Positions 52,393 through 62,865 of a stretch of DNA of 64,000 nt are shown piece after piece. A program made the position numbers and the translations under genes. Source of the DNA: Streptomyces sp. NBC_01549 (GTDB lineage Bacteria > Actinomycetota > Actinomycetes > Streptomycetales > Streptomycetaceae); NCBI RefSeq assembly GCF_026339955.1, contig NZ_JAPEPW010000001.1:6097001-6161000 (forward strand), written 5' to 3'. The notes under the pieces are model-generated. The model was not told where the DNA came from. It ran no database searches and was given only the letters and a program-made list of their open reading frames with translations. Every line of letters starts with the position of its first letter. Within the stretch, counting starts at the first letter, position 1.

Positions 52393-52430
52393 TGGGGGTC
52401 CCCCCAGGCTCCTGAAGGCTGGGGGAGTTC
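52393..52430. repeat. Palindromic element in the pdxT-yebC gap
   Basis: TGGGGGTCCCCCCAGG followed by CTCCTGAAGGCTGGGGGAGTTC; CCCCCAG (52401-52407) pairs with CTGGGGG (52419-52425). A streptomycete intergenic palindrome that may also terminate pdxT. Confidence 0.65.
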
Positions 52431-52463
52431 GTACCGGATGGGTTACGCGAAGGAGACAGGCAG

Positions 52464-53216
52464 ATGTCCGGCCACTCTAAATGGGCTACGACGAAGCACA
52501 AGAAGGCCGTGATCGACGCCAAGCGCGGCAAACTCTTCGCGAAGATGATCAAAAACATCGAGGTCGCGGCCCGTACGGGCGGCGCCGATGTGTCCGGCAA
52601 CCCGACGCTGTTCGACGCCATCCAGAAGGCCAAGAAGAGCTCGGTTCCGAACAAGAACATCGACTCCGCGGTCAAGCGTGGCGCCGGTCTCGAGGCCGGT
52701 GGCGCCGACTACGAGACGATCATGTACGAAGGTTACGGCCCGAACGGTGTCGCGGTGCTCATCGAGTGCCTCACCGACAACCGCAACCGCGCCGCCTCGG
52801 ACGTCCGCGTCGCCATGACGCGCAATGGCGGCAACATGGCCGACCCCGGCTCCGTCTCGTACCTCTTCAACCGCAAGGGCGTCGTCATCGTCCCCAAGGG
52901 CGAGCTGACCGAGGACGACGTCCTGGGTGCCGTGCTCGACGCGGGTGCCGAAGAGGTCAACGACCTCGGCGAGTCCTTCGAGGTCATCTCCGAGGCCACC
53001 GACCTGGTCGCGGTCCGCACGGCCCTGCAGGACGCCGGGATCGACTACGACTCCGCCGACGCCAACTTCGTCCCGACCATGCAGGTCGAGCTCGACGAAG
53101 AGGGCGCCCGGAAGATCTTCAAGCTGATCGACGCCCTGGAGGACAGCGACGACGTGCAGAACGTCTTCGCCAACTTCGACGTGAGCGACGACGTGATGGC
53201 CAAGGTCGACGCCTGA
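52464..53216 (+). CDS. yebC: YebC/PmpR-family protein (TACO1-like)
   Basis: 250 residues matching YebC end to end: MSGHSKWATTKHKKAVIDAKRGKLF, GADVSGNPTLFDAI, VLIECLTDNRNR, GGNMADPGSVSYLF, ending in a domain with LIDALEDSDDVQNVFANFD. YebC proteins act as transcription regulators or, as shown more recently for relatives, help ribosomes pass difficult stretches. Upstream of ruvCAB as in many bacteria. ATG preceded by AAGGAGA. Confidence 0.95.
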   Translation: MSGHSKWATTKHKKAVIDAKRGKLFAKMIKNIEVAARTGGADVSGNPTLFDAIQKAKKSSVPNKNIDSAVKRGAGLEAGGADYETIMYEGYGPNGVAVLIECLTDNRNRAASDVRVAMTRNGGNMADPGSVSYLFNRKGVVIVPKGELTEDDVLGAVLDAGAEEVNDLGESFEVISEATDLVAVRTALQDAGIDYDSADANFVPTMQVELDEEGARKIFKLIDALEDSDDVQNVFANFDVSDDVMAKVDA

Positions 53217-53234
53217 GCTGCCAAGGTTCCATTT

Positions 53235-53270
53235 CGGCGGGCCCGCGGGACACGTCCTGCCGGCCCGCCG
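53235..53270 (+). terminator. Hairpin after yebC
   Basis: CGGCGGGCC / GGCCCGCCG (9 bp) with an inner GGGA/TCCT pairing around CACG, followed by TCGTTGT. Confidence 0.7.
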
Positions 53271-53334
53271 TCGTTGTCAGTGGCAGCGGTTAGCCTGTCG
53301 AGGACGGATGATGATCCGCAAAGGGGGGTTCGGG

Positions 53335-53916
53335 GTGCGGGTGCTGGGTGTTGACCCGGGGCTGACCCGATGCGGTGTCGGGGTGGTCGAGGGAGTCGCG
53401 GGCCGACCCCTGACCATGCGCGGCGTCGGGGTCGTACGCACTCCGGTGGACGCCGAGTTGGGCCTGCGCCTCGTCGCGATCGAGCAGGGCATCGAGCGGT
53501 GGCTCGACGAGTACGAGCCCGAAGCCGTCGCCGTGGAGCGGGTGTTCAGCCAGCACAACGTGCGGACGGTGATGGGCACGGCCCAGGCCAGTGCCGTCGC
53601 CATGCTCTGCGCCGCCCGCCGCGGCCTTCCGGTCGCCCTGCACACCCCGAGCGAGGTCAAGGCCGCCGTCACCGGCAGCGGACGCGCGGACAAGTCCCAG
53701 GTCGGTGCGATGGTCACCAGGCTGCTCAGGCTCGACGCGCCGCCCAAGCCCGCCGACGCGGCGGACGCCCTCGCCCTCGCCATCTGTCACATCTGGCGCG
53801 CCCCCGCGCAGAGCCGACTCCAGCAGGCCGTCGCGCAGAACCGGCTCCAACAGGCCGCCGCCCTGCACGCGTCGAAACCCGCATCGCACCACGCCTCGAA
53901 AGGCCGTACCGCATGA
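53335..53916 (+). CDS. ruvC: Holliday junction resolvase RuvC
   Basis: Endonuclease that cuts four-way DNA junctions during recombination. 193 residues with the four acidic active-site residues: Asp7 (GVDPG), Glu68 (VERVF), Asp141 and Asp144 (PADAADALALA). GTG 53335 has AAGGGGGG seven nt upstream. The C-terminal ~30 residues (QQAVAQNRLQQAAALHASK) are a Gln/Ala-rich extension beyond E. coli RuvC. Stop overlaps ruvA. Confidence 0.95.
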   Translation: MRVLGVDPGLTRCGVGVVEGVAGRPLTMRGVGVVRTPVDAELGLRLVAIEQGIERWLDEYEPEAVAVERVFSQHNVRTVMGTAQASAVAMLCAARRGLPVALHTPSEVKAAVTGSGRADKSQVGAMVTRLLRLDAPPKPADAADALALAICHIWRAPAQSRLQQAVAQNRLQQAAALHASKPASHHASKGRTA

Positions 53917-54521
53917 TCGCCTTCGTCAGCGGCCCGGTCGCCGCCCTCGCCCCGGACTCCGCGGTCGTCGAGGTCGGCGGCATCGGTATCGCCGTCCAGT
54001 GCTCGCCCAACACGCTCTCCGGGCTCCGGATGGGACAGCAGACCAAGCTCGCCACCTCCCTCGTCGTGCGCGAGGACTCCCTGACGCTGTACGGCTTCGC
54101 GGACGACGACGAGCGAGGAACCTTCGAGCTGCTGCAGACCGCCAGCGGTGTCGGCCCGCGCCTCGCGCAGGCCATGCTCGCCACGCACTCGCCCGACGCC
54201 CTGCGCCGCGCGATCGCCACGGGCGACGAGAAGACGCTCACGGCCGTACCCGGCATCGGCAAGAGGGGCGCCCAGAAGCTCCTGCTGGAGCTCAAGGACC
54301 GGCTCGGCGAGCCCCTCGGCACCGGCACCGGCATCGGCGCCCCGGTCAGCACCGGCTGGCGCGACCAGCTGCACGCCGCGCTGATCGGTCTCGGGTACGC
54401 CACGCGCGAGGCCGACGAGGCCGTCTCCGCCGTCGCTCCGCAGGCCGAGGCCGCCGAGGGCACACCCCAGGTGGGCCAGCTGCTCAAGGCCGCCCTGCAG
54501 ACCCTCAACCGCGCCCGCTGA
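53913..54521 (+). CDS. ruvA: Holliday junction DNA-binding protein RuvA
   Basis: Junction-binding subunit that loads RuvB. 202 residues: OB domain (about 1-63; MIAFVSGPVAALAPDSAVVEVGG), helix-hairpin-helix domain (SGVGPRLAQAML, VPGIGKRGAQKLLLELKDRL) and a C-terminal RuvB-contact domain. ATG overlaps the ruvC stop (ATGA). Confidence 0.95.
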   Translation: MIAFVSGPVAALAPDSAVVEVGGIGIAVQCSPNTLSGLRMGQQTKLATSLVVREDSLTLYGFADDDERGTFELLQTASGVGPRLAQAMLATHSPDALRRAIATGDEKTLTAVPGIGKRGAQKLLLELKDRLGEPLGTGTGIGAPVSTGWRDQLHAALIGLGYATREADEAVSAVAPQAEAAEGTPQVGQLLKAALQTLNRAR

Positions 54522-54643
54522 ACCACCGGCCGCCCGACCACCAGACCGCGAGGCACCACGCGCATGCGGTGTCCTCCCGGGGAGCAGCCCCCGGACCCCC
54601 GGCCGGATGACACAGCCGGCATGCCACGGCGAGGAGAACTTCA

Positions 54644-55714
54644 GTGAACTGGGACGACACGACCGACGAGAGCGCCGCGGAGCGGCTCGTCGGCGCGTCC
54701 GCCGACCGTGAGGACCAGGCCGTCGAGGCGGCCCTGCGTCCCAAGGACCTGGACGAGTTCATCGGCCAGGAGAAGGTCCGCGAGCAGCTCGACCTCGTCC
54801 TGCGTGCCGCCCGCGCGCGCGGCGCCACCGCCGACCACGTGCTGCTCTCCGGCGCTCCCGGCCTCGGCAAGACCACCCTCTCGATGATCATCGCCGCCGA
54901 GATGGGCGCCCCCATCCGCATCACCAGCGGCCCCGCCATCCAGCACGCCGGCGACCTCGCGGCCATCCTCTCCTCGCTCCAGGAGGGCGAGGTGCTGTTC
55001 CTCGACGAGATCCACCGCATGTCCCGGCCCGCCGAGGAGATGCTCTACATGGCGATGGAGGACTTCCGCGTCGACGTGATCGTCGGCAAGGGCCCCGGCG
55101 CCACCGCGATCCCGCTGGAGCTGCCTCCGTTCACGCTGGTCGGCGCCACCACGCGTGCGGGCCTGCTGCCGCCCCCGCTGCGCGACCGCTTCGGCTTCAC
55201 CGCCCACATGGAGTTCTACGAGCCCGCCGAGCTGCAGCGCGTCATCCACCGCTCCGCACACCTCCTCGACGTGGAGATCGGCTCGGAAGGCGCCGCCGAG
55301 ATCGCGGGGCGCTCCCGCGGCACACCCCGTATCGCCAACCGTCTGCTGCGCCGCGTCCGGGACTACGCGCAGGTCAAGGCCGACGGGATCATCACGCGCG
55401 AGATCGCCGCGGCCGCGCTCAAGGTCTACGAGGTCGACGCCCGCGGCCTCGACCGGCTCGACCGCGGTGTCCTGGAGGCCCTGCTCAAGCTGTTCGGCGG
55501 CGGCCCGGTCGGTCTGTCCACGCTCGCGGTCGCGGTGGGGGAGGAGCGCGAGACCGTCGAGGAGGTCGCCGAGCCCTTCCTCGTACGGGAGGGGTTGCTC
55601 GCCCGTACACCGCGCGGCCGGGTGGCCACCCCGGCCGCATGGGCACATCTCGGCCTGACGCCGCCGCGCCAGTCGACCGGGGGAAACGGACAAGGGGACC
55701 TGTTCGGGGCGTGA
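54644..55714 (+). CDS. ruvB: Holliday junction helicase RuvB
   Basis: AAA+ motor for branch migration. 356 residues: Walker A GAPGLGKTT (70-78), Walker B DEIH (121-124), the sensor 1 region LVGATTRAGLL and the Arg finger region PPPLRDRFGF, then a winged-helix domain. GTG 54644 follows GGCGAGGAGA. Confidence 0.96.
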   Translation: MNWDDTTDESAAERLVGASADREDQAVEAALRPKDLDEFIGQEKVREQLDLVLRAARARGATADHVLLSGAPGLGKTTLSMIIAAEMGAPIRITSGPAIQHAGDLAAILSSLQEGEVLFLDEIHRMSRPAEEMLYMAMEDFRVDVIVGKGPGATAIPLELPPFTLVGATTRAGLLPPPLRDRFGFTAHMEFYEPAELQRVIHRSAHLLDVEIGSEGAAEIAGRSRGTPRIANRLLRRVRDYAQVKADGIITREIAAAALKVYEVDARGLDRLDRGVLEALLKLFGGGPVGLSTLAVAVGEERETVEEVAEPFLVREGLLARTPRGRVATPAAWAHLGLTPPRQSTGGNGQGDLFGA

Positions 55715-55876
55715 CGGCGCGCGCACTCGCGGGGTCAGGAACCCCGGTGCCATGCTGAGCGTTGTTCCCTGAGCGCGGACTCGCTTAGACTCCGCCGATG
55801 CCGCCCTTGTCGACGGCATACATACCCCCATCCAGCAGGCCGCTCACATCGCGGTCGAAGAAGGAAGTTCCGACCC

Positions 55877-56389
55877 GTGAGTCTCGTGACCCTCCTCCCG
55901 TTCATCGTGCTCATCGGGGCCATGTTCCTGATGACCCGGTCGGCCAAGAAGAAGCAGCAGCAGGCCGCTTCCATGCGCAATGACATGCAGCCCGGCTCCG
56001 GCGTGCGCACGATCGGTGGCATGTACGCCACTGTCAAGGAGGTCAACGAGGACTCGGTCCTCCTTGACGCCGGCCCGGGCGTCGACCTGCTGTTTGCGAA
56101 GAACGCGATCGGCGCCGTGCTGTCGGACGACGAGTACAACCGCATCGTCCACGGCATCGAGCACGACCTGGATGCGGACGGGTCGGTCGTTCCCGACGAC
56201 GCCTCCTCCCTCACCGAGACCGACGAGCCCGCCGCCGACGCCTCTTCCGACGCCTCCGACGACAAGCCCCTCGACCTCGGTAAGAAGGACGTCGCCGCCG
56301 AGCCGTCCGACAAGCCCGCCGAGGCGGAGGCCGACAAGGCCGACGAAGCAGAGCCGAAGAAGACCGACGGCGAGTCCGACGCGAAGTAG
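55877..56389 (+). CDS. yajC: Preprotein translocase subunit YajC
   Basis: Single-pass SecDF-associated protein, 170 residues. An N-terminal helix (LVTLLPFIVLIGAMFLM) is followed by RSAKKKQQQAASMRNDMQPGSGVRTIGGMYATVKEV, the YajC core, then an acidic Asp/Glu/Lys-rich tail of ~70 residues that E. coli YajC lacks. First gene of yajC-secD-secF. Confidence 0.93.
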   Translation: MSLVTLLPFIVLIGAMFLMTRSAKKKQQQAASMRNDMQPGSGVRTIGGMYATVKEVNEDSVLLDAGPGVDLLFAKNAIGAVLSDDEYNRIVHGIEHDLDADGSVVPDDASSLTETDEPAADASSDASDDKPLDLGKKDVAAEPSDKPAEAEADKADEAEPKKTDGESDAK

Positions 56390-56400
56390 GCACGCCCCGG

Positions 56401-56435
56401 GGAGGCGGCGCGATCCGCTTGCGCCCCGCGCCTCC
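56401..56435 (+). terminator. Hairpin between yajC and secD
   Basis: GGAGGCG / CGCCTCC arms around a GC-rich loop. Within the operon; it may attenuate or protect mRNA. Confidence 0.4.
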
Positions 56436-56528
56436 GGGACCTGCGTTTTCGCACGGAATCCCGACACCATGTCATGGCCGTCCACGCGCTGACCCCGCGC
56501 ACGGCGGCCCGAGAGGGAGTACGAGAAG

Positions 56529-58325
56529 GTGGCAGCACCGAAGAAGGGCCGGAGCGCGAGCGCCCAGAGCAGGCCGGGGCGCTCGCTGGCCCTCATCCTG
56601 ATCGCCATCGCGGCGCTCACGGGGGGGATGTTCCTCTCCGGGCACCCCACCCCGCGTCTCGGCATCGACCTCGCCGGCGGCACGAGCATCACGCTCACGG
56701 CGAAGAACGAGCCGGGCCAGCCGAACGCGATCAACAAGACCAACATGAACACCGCGGTCGACATCATGAACCGCCGTGTCAACGGTCTCGGCGTCTCTGA
56801 GGCCGAGGTGCAGACCCAGGGATCCGACAACATCATTGTCAACATCCCCAAGGGCACGAATTCCAAGGAAGCCCGGGATCAGGTCGGCACCACCGCGAAG
56901 CTCTACTTCCGCCCGGTCCTGGCCACCGAGGTCTCCGGTTCGGCCGCGTCGGCCAGTCCGTCCCCCAGCGCTTCGAGCAGCTCCTCCTCGAAGGCCACGG
57001 ACAAGGCCACGGACAAGGCCACCGACAAGGCGACCTCGTCGAGCTCCGCGAGCCCGACGGCCTCCGCCACGTCCCAGGGCCGTGCGGTCACCGACGCCCT
57101 GAAGGCCGACTCCACGCCGTCCGCGAGCAGCTCCGCGAGCTCCTCGGCCAGCCCTTCGGGCTCCTCCAGCGCCTCGCCGTCGGCGAGCGGCAGCGCGAGC
57201 GCCAGTGCCGCGGCCACCAAGCTCCAGGCCCAGTACACCGCGCTCGACTGCACGGACAAGGCGCAGCGCGCCAAGGCCGGCGAAGGCTCCAAGGCCACCG
57301 ATCCCACCGTGGCCTGCGGCAAGAACAACACCTCGGGCCAGTGGCAGAAGTACGTCCTCGGCCCCGCCGAGGTCAAGGGCACGGACATCAAGAGCGCCGC
57401 GGCGGTCTTCGACACCCAGAGCGCGGCGGGCTGGAAGGTCACCATGGAGTTCACCTCCGGTGGCTCCAAGAAGTTCGCCGACATCACCGGCAAGCTCGCG
57501 AAGAACCAGTCCCCGCAGAACCAGTTCGCGATCGTCCTCGACGGTGATGTGGTCTCCGACCCGTTCGTCCAGCAGGCGCTGACCGGCGGCAGCGCGGAGA
57601 TCTCCGGCAGCTTCGACCAGACCGAGGCGCAGAGCCTGGCGAACATGCTGAAGTACGGCGCGCTGCCGCTCGACTTCAAGGAGTCGAGCGTCACCACGGT
57701 GACCGCTGCGCTCGGCGGCGAGCAGCTGCACGCCGGTCTGGTCGCGGGCGCCATCGGCCTCGGCCTGGTCATGATCTACCTGGTGGTCTACTACCGGGGC
57801 CTGTCGGTCATCGCCATCGCCTCCCTGATGGTCTCCGCCATCCTGACCTACGTGCTCATGGCGCTGCTCGGTCCCGCCATCGGCTTCGCACTGAACCTGC
57901 CTGCCGTCTGTGGTGCGATCGTCGCGATCGGTATCACAGCGGACTCGTTCATCGTGTTCTTCGAACGCATCCGGGACGAGATCCGCGAGGGCCGCTCCCT
58001 GCGCCCGGCCGTCGAGCGTGCCTGGCCGCGCGCCCGGCGTACCATCCTGGTCTCCGACTTCGTGTCGTTCCTCGCCGCCGCGGTGCTCTTCATTGTCACC
58101 GTCGGCAAGGTCCAGGGCTTCGCGTTCACGCTCGGTCTGACCACGGTGCTCGACGTGGTCGTCGTCTTCTTCTTCACCAAGCCGTTGATGACGCTCCTCG
58201 CCCGCCGGAAGTTCTACGCGAGCGGCCACAAGTGGTCCGGCCTAGACCCCAAGGCGCTGGGCGCCAAACCACTGCTGCGCCGTACTCGCCGTCCCTCCGC
58301 CCCCGTCGACCCGAAGGAGGCGTGA
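56529..58325 (+). CDS. secD: Protein translocase subunit SecD
   Basis: Proton-driven RND-like subunit that helps complete Sec export. 598 residues: helix 1 (LALILIAIAALTGGMFLSG), LGIDLAGGTSITL, then a large external domain interrupted by a Ser/Ala/Thr/Lys-rich stretch (about 137-230, with repeated KATD units), then GLVMIYLVVYYRG and the helices with ITADSFIVFFERIRDEI. GTG start. secF follows after 1 nt. Confidence 0.95.
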   Translation: MAAPKKGRSASAQSRPGRSLALILIAIAALTGGMFLSGHPTPRLGIDLAGGTSITLTAKNEPGQPNAINKTNMNTAVDIMNRRVNGLGVSEAEVQTQGSDNIIVNIPKGTNSKEARDQVGTTAKLYFRPVLATEVSGSAASASPSPSASSSSSSKATDKATDKATDKATSSSSASPTASATSQGRAVTDALKADSTPSASSSASSSASPSGSSSASPSASGSASASAAATKLQAQYTALDCTDKAQRAKAGEGSKATDPTVACGKNNTSGQWQKYVLGPAEVKGTDIKSAAAVFDTQSAAGWKVTMEFTSGGSKKFADITGKLAKNQSPQNQFAIVLDGDVVSDPFVQQALTGGSAEISGSFDQTEAQSLANMLKYGALPLDFKESSVTTVTAALGGEQLHAGLVAGAIGLGLVMIYLVVYYRGLSVIAIASLMVSAILTYVLMALLGPAIGFALNLPAVCGAIVAIGITADSFIVFFERIRDEIREGRSLRPAVERAWPRARRTILVSDFVSFLAAAVLFIVTVGKVQGFAFTLGLTTVLDVVVVFFFTKPLMTLLARRKFYASGHKWSGLDPKALGAKPLLRRTRRPSAPVDPKEA

Positions 58326-58326
58326 G

Positions 58327-59442
58327 ATGTCGAAACTCGGCACCCTCGGCGCCCGGCTCCACCGCGGCGAGATCGGCTACGACTTCGTCGGCAAGCGCAA
58401 GATCTGGTACGGCATCTCGATCCTGATCACCATCACGGCCATCCTCGGCCTGACGGTGCGCGGCCTGAACATGGGCATCGAGTTCCAGGGCGGCGCCGTC
58501 TTCACCACCGAGAAGACCAGCGTCTCGGTGTCGCAGGCCGAGACGTACGCGCAGAACGCGTCCGGCCACGACGCGGTCGTCCAGAAGCTCGGCAACGGCG
58601 GACTGCGCATCCAGGTCGCAGGCATCGACACGGACAAGTCCGACAAGATCAAGGACGAGCTCGCCAAGGACCTGAACGTCGACTCGGAGAAGATCAACGC
58701 GGACCTGGTCGGCCCCAGTTGGGGTGACCAGATCGCCAACAAGGCCTGGGAGGGCCTGGCGATCTTCATGGTCCTGGTCGTGATCTACCTGGCGATCGCG
58801 TTCGAGTGGCGCATGGCCGTGGCCGCGCTCGTGGCCCTGATCCACGACATCACCATCACGGTCGGCATCTACGCCCTGGTCGGCTTCGAGGTGACCCCGG
58901 GCACCGTGATCGGTCTGCTCACCATCCTCGGTTACTCGCTCTACGACACGGTCGTCGTCTTCGACAGCCTCAAGGAGCAGACGAAGGACATCACCAAGCA
59001 GACCCGCTACACGTACAGCGAGATCGCCGACCGCTCGATCAACGGCACCCTGGTCCGTTCGATCAACACCACGGTGGTCGCGCTGCTGCCGGTCGCGGGC
59101 CTGCTGTTCATCGGTGGCGGTGTCCTCGGCGCGGGCGTGCTCAACGACATCTCGCTGTCGCTGTTCGTCGGCCTCGCGGCCGGTGCGTACTCCTCGATCT
59201 TCATCGCCACGCCGCTCGTCGCCGACCTCAAGGAACGCGAGCCGCAGATGAAGGCCCTCAGGAAGCGCGTCCTCGCCAAGCGGGCCCAGGCCGCCGCGAA
59301 GGGCGAGCCCCTGGAGACCGAGGTCACCGAGGTGATGCTGGACGACGAGCCGGAGGACGACGGGCCGATGGTCGTCGGCCCGCGCAACCAGCCCGCGTCC
59401 CGCAACCGAGGCCGTGGCCGACCTTCGGGGAAGCGCCGATGA
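58327..59442 (+). CDS. secF: Protein translocase subunit SecF
   Basis: 371 residues: N-terminal helix, GIEFQGGAVFTTEKTS, an external domain, then VIYLAIAFEWRMAVAALVALIHDI and GYSLYDTVVVFDSLKEQ, the SecF family signature. A charged ~70-residue C-terminal tail is rich in Glu/Asp/Arg. Works with SecD. Stop overlaps the apt start. Confidence 0.95.
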   Translation: MSKLGTLGARLHRGEIGYDFVGKRKIWYGISILITITAILGLTVRGLNMGIEFQGGAVFTTEKTSVSVSQAETYAQNASGHDAVVQKLGNGGLRIQVAGIDTDKSDKIKDELAKDLNVDSEKINADLVGPSWGDQIANKAWEGLAIFMVLVVIYLAIAFEWRMAVAALVALIHDITITVGIYALVGFEVTPGTVIGLLTILGYSLYDTVVVFDSLKEQTKDITKQTRYTYSEIADRSINGTLVRSINTTVVALLPVAGLLFIGGGVLGAGVLNDISLSLFVGLAAGAYSSIFIATPLVADLKEREPQMKALRKRVLAKRAQAAAKGEPLETEVTEVMLDDEPEDDGPMVVGPRNQPASRNRGRGRPSGKRR

Positions 59443-59987
59443 CCGAGCTCACCGACATCACGACGCTGCTGCTCAGCCGGATCCGTGACGTGGCCGACTA
59501 CCCGGAGCCGGGGGTGATGTTCAAGGACATCACGCCGCTCCTGGCGGACCCGGCGGCCTTCACGGCGCTCACCGACGCCCTGGCGGAGATCGCCGTGCGG
59601 GCCGAGGCCACGAAGATCGTCGGCCTGGAGGCCCGAGGGTTCATCCTCGGCGCCCCCGTCGCCGTCCGCGCCGGGATCGGCTTCATCCCCGTACGCAAGG
59701 CGGGCAAGCTCCCCGGAGCGACCCTGTCGCAGTCGTACGACCTGGAGTACGGCTCGGCCGAGATCGAGGTGCACGCCGAGGACCTGAGCGTGGCCGACCG
59801 CGTCCTGGTCGTCGACGACGTCCTCGCCACCGGCGGCACCGCCGAGGCCTCGCTCCAGCTCATCCGCCGGGCGGGCGCCGAGGTCGCGGGCGTCGCCGTG
59901 CTGATGGAGCTCGGCTTCCTCGGCGGCCGAGGCCGTCTGGAGCCGGCTCTCGCGGGCGCTCCGCTGGAGGCGCTCCTCAAGGTCTGA
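59439..59987 (+). CDS. apt: Adenine phosphoribosyltransferase
   Basis: Salvages adenine to AMP with PRPP. 182 residues: ITPLLADPAAF, GLEARGFILGAPVA, the PRPP loop VLVVDDVLATGGTA and FIPVRKAGKLPG. ATG overlaps the secF stop, a conserved coupling also seen upstream of rel in related genomes. Confidence 0.95.
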   Translation: MTELTDITTLLLSRIRDVADYPEPGVMFKDITPLLADPAAFTALTDALAEIAVRAEATKIVGLEARGFILGAPVAVRAGIGFIPVRKAGKLPGATLSQSYDLEYGSAEIEVHAEDLSVADRVLVVDDVLATGGTAEASLQLIRRAGAEVAGVAVLMELGFLGGRGRLEPALAGAPLEALLKV

Positions 59988-60064
59988 GGGCCGTGGTCGC
60001 GGCACCTGGGGGAAAGCCCCGGGAAAGGCCTGGGAAGGCCCTGAGACACCCATAGGACACCGTG

Positions 60065-60097
60065 GAGGCGGGCCCGGAGGAATCCGGAGCCCGCCTC
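60065..60097 (+). terminator. Hairpin between apt and rel
   Basis: GAGGCGGGC / GCCCGCCTC (9 bp) with CGGA/TCCG inside, 78 nt after apt. Suggests rel has its own promoter in the following ~120 nt. Confidence 0.65.
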
Positions 60098-60216
60098 TCG
60101 CGTTCCTCCTGTAGGAGGCCGTCACAGCGGCCGAAAGCGAGTCCGACGCCCAGGATCGCTACCATGGGGTTTCCGGAGCCTGACCGGGGGACCCGGAACG
60201 CGCACGAGGAGCCCTC

Positions 60217-62754
<2,538 letters not shown>

Positions 62755-62782
62755 GTTCCGCGGCCCGGCGGCCCGTCGACGG

Positions 62783-62839
62783 GCCACTACGTAGAGGGGC
62801 TCCCGTACGAACCGTACGGGAGCCCCTCTACGTAGTGGC
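62783..62839. terminator. Perfect 27-bp hairpin between rel and the DUF349 gene
   Basis: Arms 62783-62809 and 62813-62839 are exact reverse complements with the 3-nt loop AAC. It lies 28 nt after rel and 26 nt after the convergent DUF349 gene, so it probably stops transcription from both sides. Smaller palindromes CTACGTAG and CGTACG are nested in the arms. Confidence 0.9.
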
Positions 62840-62865
62840 GGGAAAACCCAGCCGCCTCGGCAGCC

